Assembly: GCF_027530345.1 (NCBI RefSeq) | Contig: NZ_JAPZQK010000006.1 | Span: 62,001-126,000, forward strand | Direction: 5' to 3' | Source of the DNA: Silanimonas sp. | GTDB taxonomy: Bacteria > Pseudomonadota > Gammaproteobacteria > Xanthomonadales > Xanthomonadaceae | DNA: 64,000 nt | Part shown: piece after piece, positions 62,358 to 64,000 of the stretch | Layout: each line of letters starts with the position of its first letter | Numbering within the stretch: position 1 is the first letter of the stretch | Translations under genes and position numbers: made by a program | Notes under the pieces: model-generated | The model's input: the letters and a program-made list of their open reading frames with translations, nothing else | The model's database searches: none | What the model was told of the DNA's origin: nothing

Positions 62358-63218
62358 ATGCCCGACCGCTACGCCACCTTCCGTGACTGCGACGACGCCA
62401 CGTTGATTGCGATGGCGCGCGCCATCGTCGCCCGCGCCGACGAGCCGTGGCCCTTGGCGGCGATGGCCGCCGAATTCGGCCTCTCGCCCTCGGCCTTCCA
62501 GCGCCGCTTCACCGCGCTCGTCGGGCTGTCGCCCAAGGCCCTGCAGGACGCCGCGCGGCTCGGCCGCCTGAAGCAGGCGCTCAAGGCCGGCTCCACGGTC
62601 ACCGACGCGATCCTCGAGGCCGGCTTCGGCTCGACCAGCCGGGTGTACGGCGAAGCGCCACGCGACCTCGGCATGACCCTCTCGGCCTACCGCGACGGTG
62701 CCCCGGGCGAGACGATCCACTGGGCGGCGCGGCGCACGCGGCTCGGGTGGCTGGCGATGGCCGCCACCGCGCGCGGCGTGTGCTTCGCGCAGTTCGGCGA
62801 TAGCGCCGATTCGCTCCGCACCGAACTCGGCCGCGAATTTCCGAAGGCCACGATCCTCGCCAGCGAAGCCCACGCGCCGCTCGATGCCTGGATCGACGCC
62901 CTCGACGCCCACCTCTCGCGCTCGGCCCCCGCGCCCGACCTGCCGCTCGACCTCCGCGGCACCGCGTTCCAGATGCGGGTGTGGCGTTTCCTGCAAGGCA
63001 TCCCGCTCGGCGAAACGCGTTCGTATGCCGACGTCGCCGCCGGCATCGGCGCACCGAAGGCCACGCGCGCGGTGGGGACGGCCTGCGGCGCGAACCGGGT
63101 GGCCGTTCTGGTGCCCTGCCATCGCGTGCTTCGAGGCGACGGGGCGCTCGGCGGCTACCGCTGGGGGCTGGAGCGCAAGCGCGCGCTACTCAAGACAGAG
63201 GCGACGACGACCCAGTGA
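62358..63218 (+). CDS. AraC-type regulator fused to O6-methylguanine-DNA methyltransferase (Ada-like without zinc domain)
   Basis: The N-terminal half of this protein (286 residues) is an AraC-type helix-turn-helix (FGLSPSAFQRRFTALVGLSP, VTDAILEAGFGSTSRVY). The C-terminal half is a DNA alkyltransferase with FQMRVWRFLQGIPLGETRSY and the acceptor cysteine in VLVPCHRVLR. It resembles the E. coli Ada protein without its N-terminal zinc domain, so it should repair O6-alkylguanine but lack the methylphosphotriester sensor. It is divergent from the racemase gene by 51 bases. Confidence 0.92.
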   Translation: MPDRYATFRDCDDATLIAMARAIVARADEPWPLAAMAAEFGLSPSAFQRRFTALVGLSPKALQDAARLGRLKQALKAGSTVTDAILEAGFGSTSRVYGEAPRDLGMTLSAYRDGAPGETIHWAARRTRLGWLAMAATARGVCFAQFGDSADSLRTELGREFPKATILASEAHAPLDAWIDALDAHLSRSAPAPDLPLDLRGTAFQMRVWRFLQGIPLGETRSYADVAAGIGAPKATRAVGTACGANRVAVLVPCHRVLRGDGALGGYRWGLERKRALLKTEATTTQ

Positions 63219-63235
63219 CGAGCCCCAAACGCTTG

Positions 63236-63246
63236 CCCCCCCCCCC
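63236..63246 (+). repeat. C11 homopolymer
   Basis: Eleven C in a row lie 18 bases after the Ada-like gene and 70 bases before the ATG at 63317. This is long enough to vary by slippage. Its place upstream of a secreted protein gene could affect that gene's expression. Confidence 0.8.
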
Positions 63247-63316
63247 ACGGACTCGCCTAGGATTGAATCGCGCCTTGCGGTGCACCCCCCAACTCAATGA
63301 CAGAGGACGTTCCCCC

Positions 63317-63850
63317 ATGTCCATGCTTGGACTCACGCTTGCGCTCGCGGTTGCTGCCGCGCCCGAAGCCGCAACTCCCGAGATGATTCCGCCGGCTGCT
63401 GCCCAGTGCGTTGGGCAAAGTGTGTTGATCGAATCCCGCCGATCGTTGCGTGGTGCAGAGGCCGCCCGCACGCACGAAGCGGTCGGACGTATCGTTCTCC
63501 AAACACCGGGGCTTTCAAACTCTAGTCGCACTTCGTTTCTTCGCCGATCGCCGGCAACGGTCGGCACGGCGTACGCTATTTCTCGTCGAACGATCTGCAT
63601 TGCGGCCGCTGAAGCGACAACGAAGGGTGTCGTCGATCCGCCTGATTTCCCGGACATTCCGCTCGACCGTTTCGCGTCACCCGGGGACACCTTTGTCTAC
63701 AGCACGTGCGACCCCATCAGCAGATACAAGGCGACGTACACGCTCCGCTATGTGAGCGACAAGGACGGTAACCCGGCCACGAAAGACCCGGGCTGGATCA
63801 TCGACAAGGAAGTGAAAGAGTTGCTTACCGCCGGTTGCCCCGTCGAGTAA
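63317..63850 (+). CDS. Small secreted protein of unknown function
   Basis: This protein (177 residues) begins with a probable signal peptide (MSMLGLTLALAVAAAPEAAT). The mature part has four Cys (AQCVG, TICIA, STCDP, AGCPVE), which could form two disulfides, and no motif I recognise. AGAGGA lies nine bases before the ATG at 63317. GC content is lower than in the surrounding genes, hinting at transfer or relaxed codon use. The C11 tract lies just upstream. Confidence 0.7.
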   Translation: MSMLGLTLALAVAAAPEAATPEMIPPAAAQCVGQSVLIESRRSLRGAEAARTHEAVGRIVLQTPGLSNSSRTSFLRRSPATVGTAYAISRRTICIAAAEATTKGVVDPPDFPDIPLDRFASPGDTFVYSTCDPISRYKATYTLRYVSDKDGNPATKDPGWIIDKEVKELLTAGCPVE

Positions 63851-64000
63851 CGAGCTTGGGGGAGGGGTCCGCAACGGCTCCCTCCTCGCTCCACCGGGAC
63901 TGCAGCCGCCGTACCGTCGCGCTGAACGCCGCATTCCGGCGCAGCTACGCGCCAGCTGCCCGGCGCGGAAGCCGGGGCACCTATACTTCACGCCCTGCAC
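63851..64000. other. Non-coding end of the window with hairpin and possible promoter
   Basis: A stem-loop (GGAGGG and CCCTCC flanking a smaller CCG-CAA-CGG stem) lies shortly after the stop at 63850 and may be a weak terminator without a T run. Near the right edge TATACT (at about 63982-63987) could be a -10 for a gene beyond the window. No gene was recognised here. Confidence 0.35.

Noticed and set aside
1-64000. CRISPR arrays, tRNA or rRNA genes, prophage or integrative element with att sites
   Set aside because: No regularly spaced repeats, no T-loop or anticodon-like patterns, no integrase or phage structural genes were seen on reading both strands; short tRNAs could only be excluded firmly with a covariance-model scan.

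Overview
The window is a high-GC (by eye about two thirds G+C) chromosomal segment of a gammaproteobacterium, most likely of the order Lysobacterales (Xanthomonadales). The main reasons are the order metB-type gene, ABC-type O-antigen export genes, variable sugar genes, etfA, etfB, which is the known position of the hypervariable LPS locus in Xanthomonas, the nearby rfbBACD and manC genes, the cysJIH / cysD-cysNC block and the rph-rdgB-hemW / yicC-gmk-rpoZ block. No rRNA, tRNA, CRISPR array or prophage was seen.

Layout. 1-6975: the 3' end of a type II secretion-type secretin, an abundant-looking secreted surface protein with its own promoter and strong terminator, then a GT4 glycosyltransferase, a TPR/GT41 (OGT/SPINDLY-like) transferase and a membrane acyltransferase. 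7021-23139: two transsulfuration enzymes lead into an O-antigen locus (Wzm/Wzt exporter, a sulfotransferase-coiled-coil protein, a double-headed GT2, a CoA-transferase pair, a DUF2142 / GT2 / GtrA trio, galE) that ends in etfA and etfB. 23291-33396: manC followed by a first ATP sulfurylase / APS kinase set (cysD, cysNC), and on the opposite strand ETF-QO, rfbB, rfbA, rfbC, rfbD and an ATP-grasp gene. 33537-37777: an AlkB-like dioxygenase and a large secreted Calx-beta protein broken by a stop codon and a frameshift at a C9 tract. 37778-45125: sulfate assimilation, cysJ-cysI-cysH on the minus strand diverging from a second cysD-cysNC set. 45139-46919: a lower-GC two-gene ATPase + DUF4276 cassette resembling phage-defence pairs, overlapping the end of pepQ. 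46916-55270: pepQ, apbE, a PilZ gene, a DUF1631 gene, then a cobalamin riboswitch with btuB, a CPXCG protein and a CobC-like phosphatase. 55289-60344: hemW, rdgB, a VOC protein and rph on the minus strand, diverging from yicC, gmk and rpoZ. 60401-61564: one IS5-family element. The end holds an aspartate/glutamate racemase, an AraC-alkyltransferase (Ogt/Ada-like) protein and a small secreted protein of unknown function.

How the genes fit together. Much of the window builds the cell surface: dTDP-rhamnose, GDP-mannose and UDP-galactose precursors, an ABC-transporter O-antigen exporter and a gtr-like side-chain module. The most interesting idea is that the O-antigen is sulfated. A PAPS-type sulfotransferase lies between wzt and a polymerase-like glycosyltransferase, and a separate PAPS-making gene pair sits behind manC, apart from the assimilatory copy next to cysJIH. 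The sulfotransferase has a C-terminal predicted coiled coil and a basic aromatic tail, and could act as a chain terminator analogous to WbdD. This is inference from domain layout and neighbourhood, not a demonstrated function.
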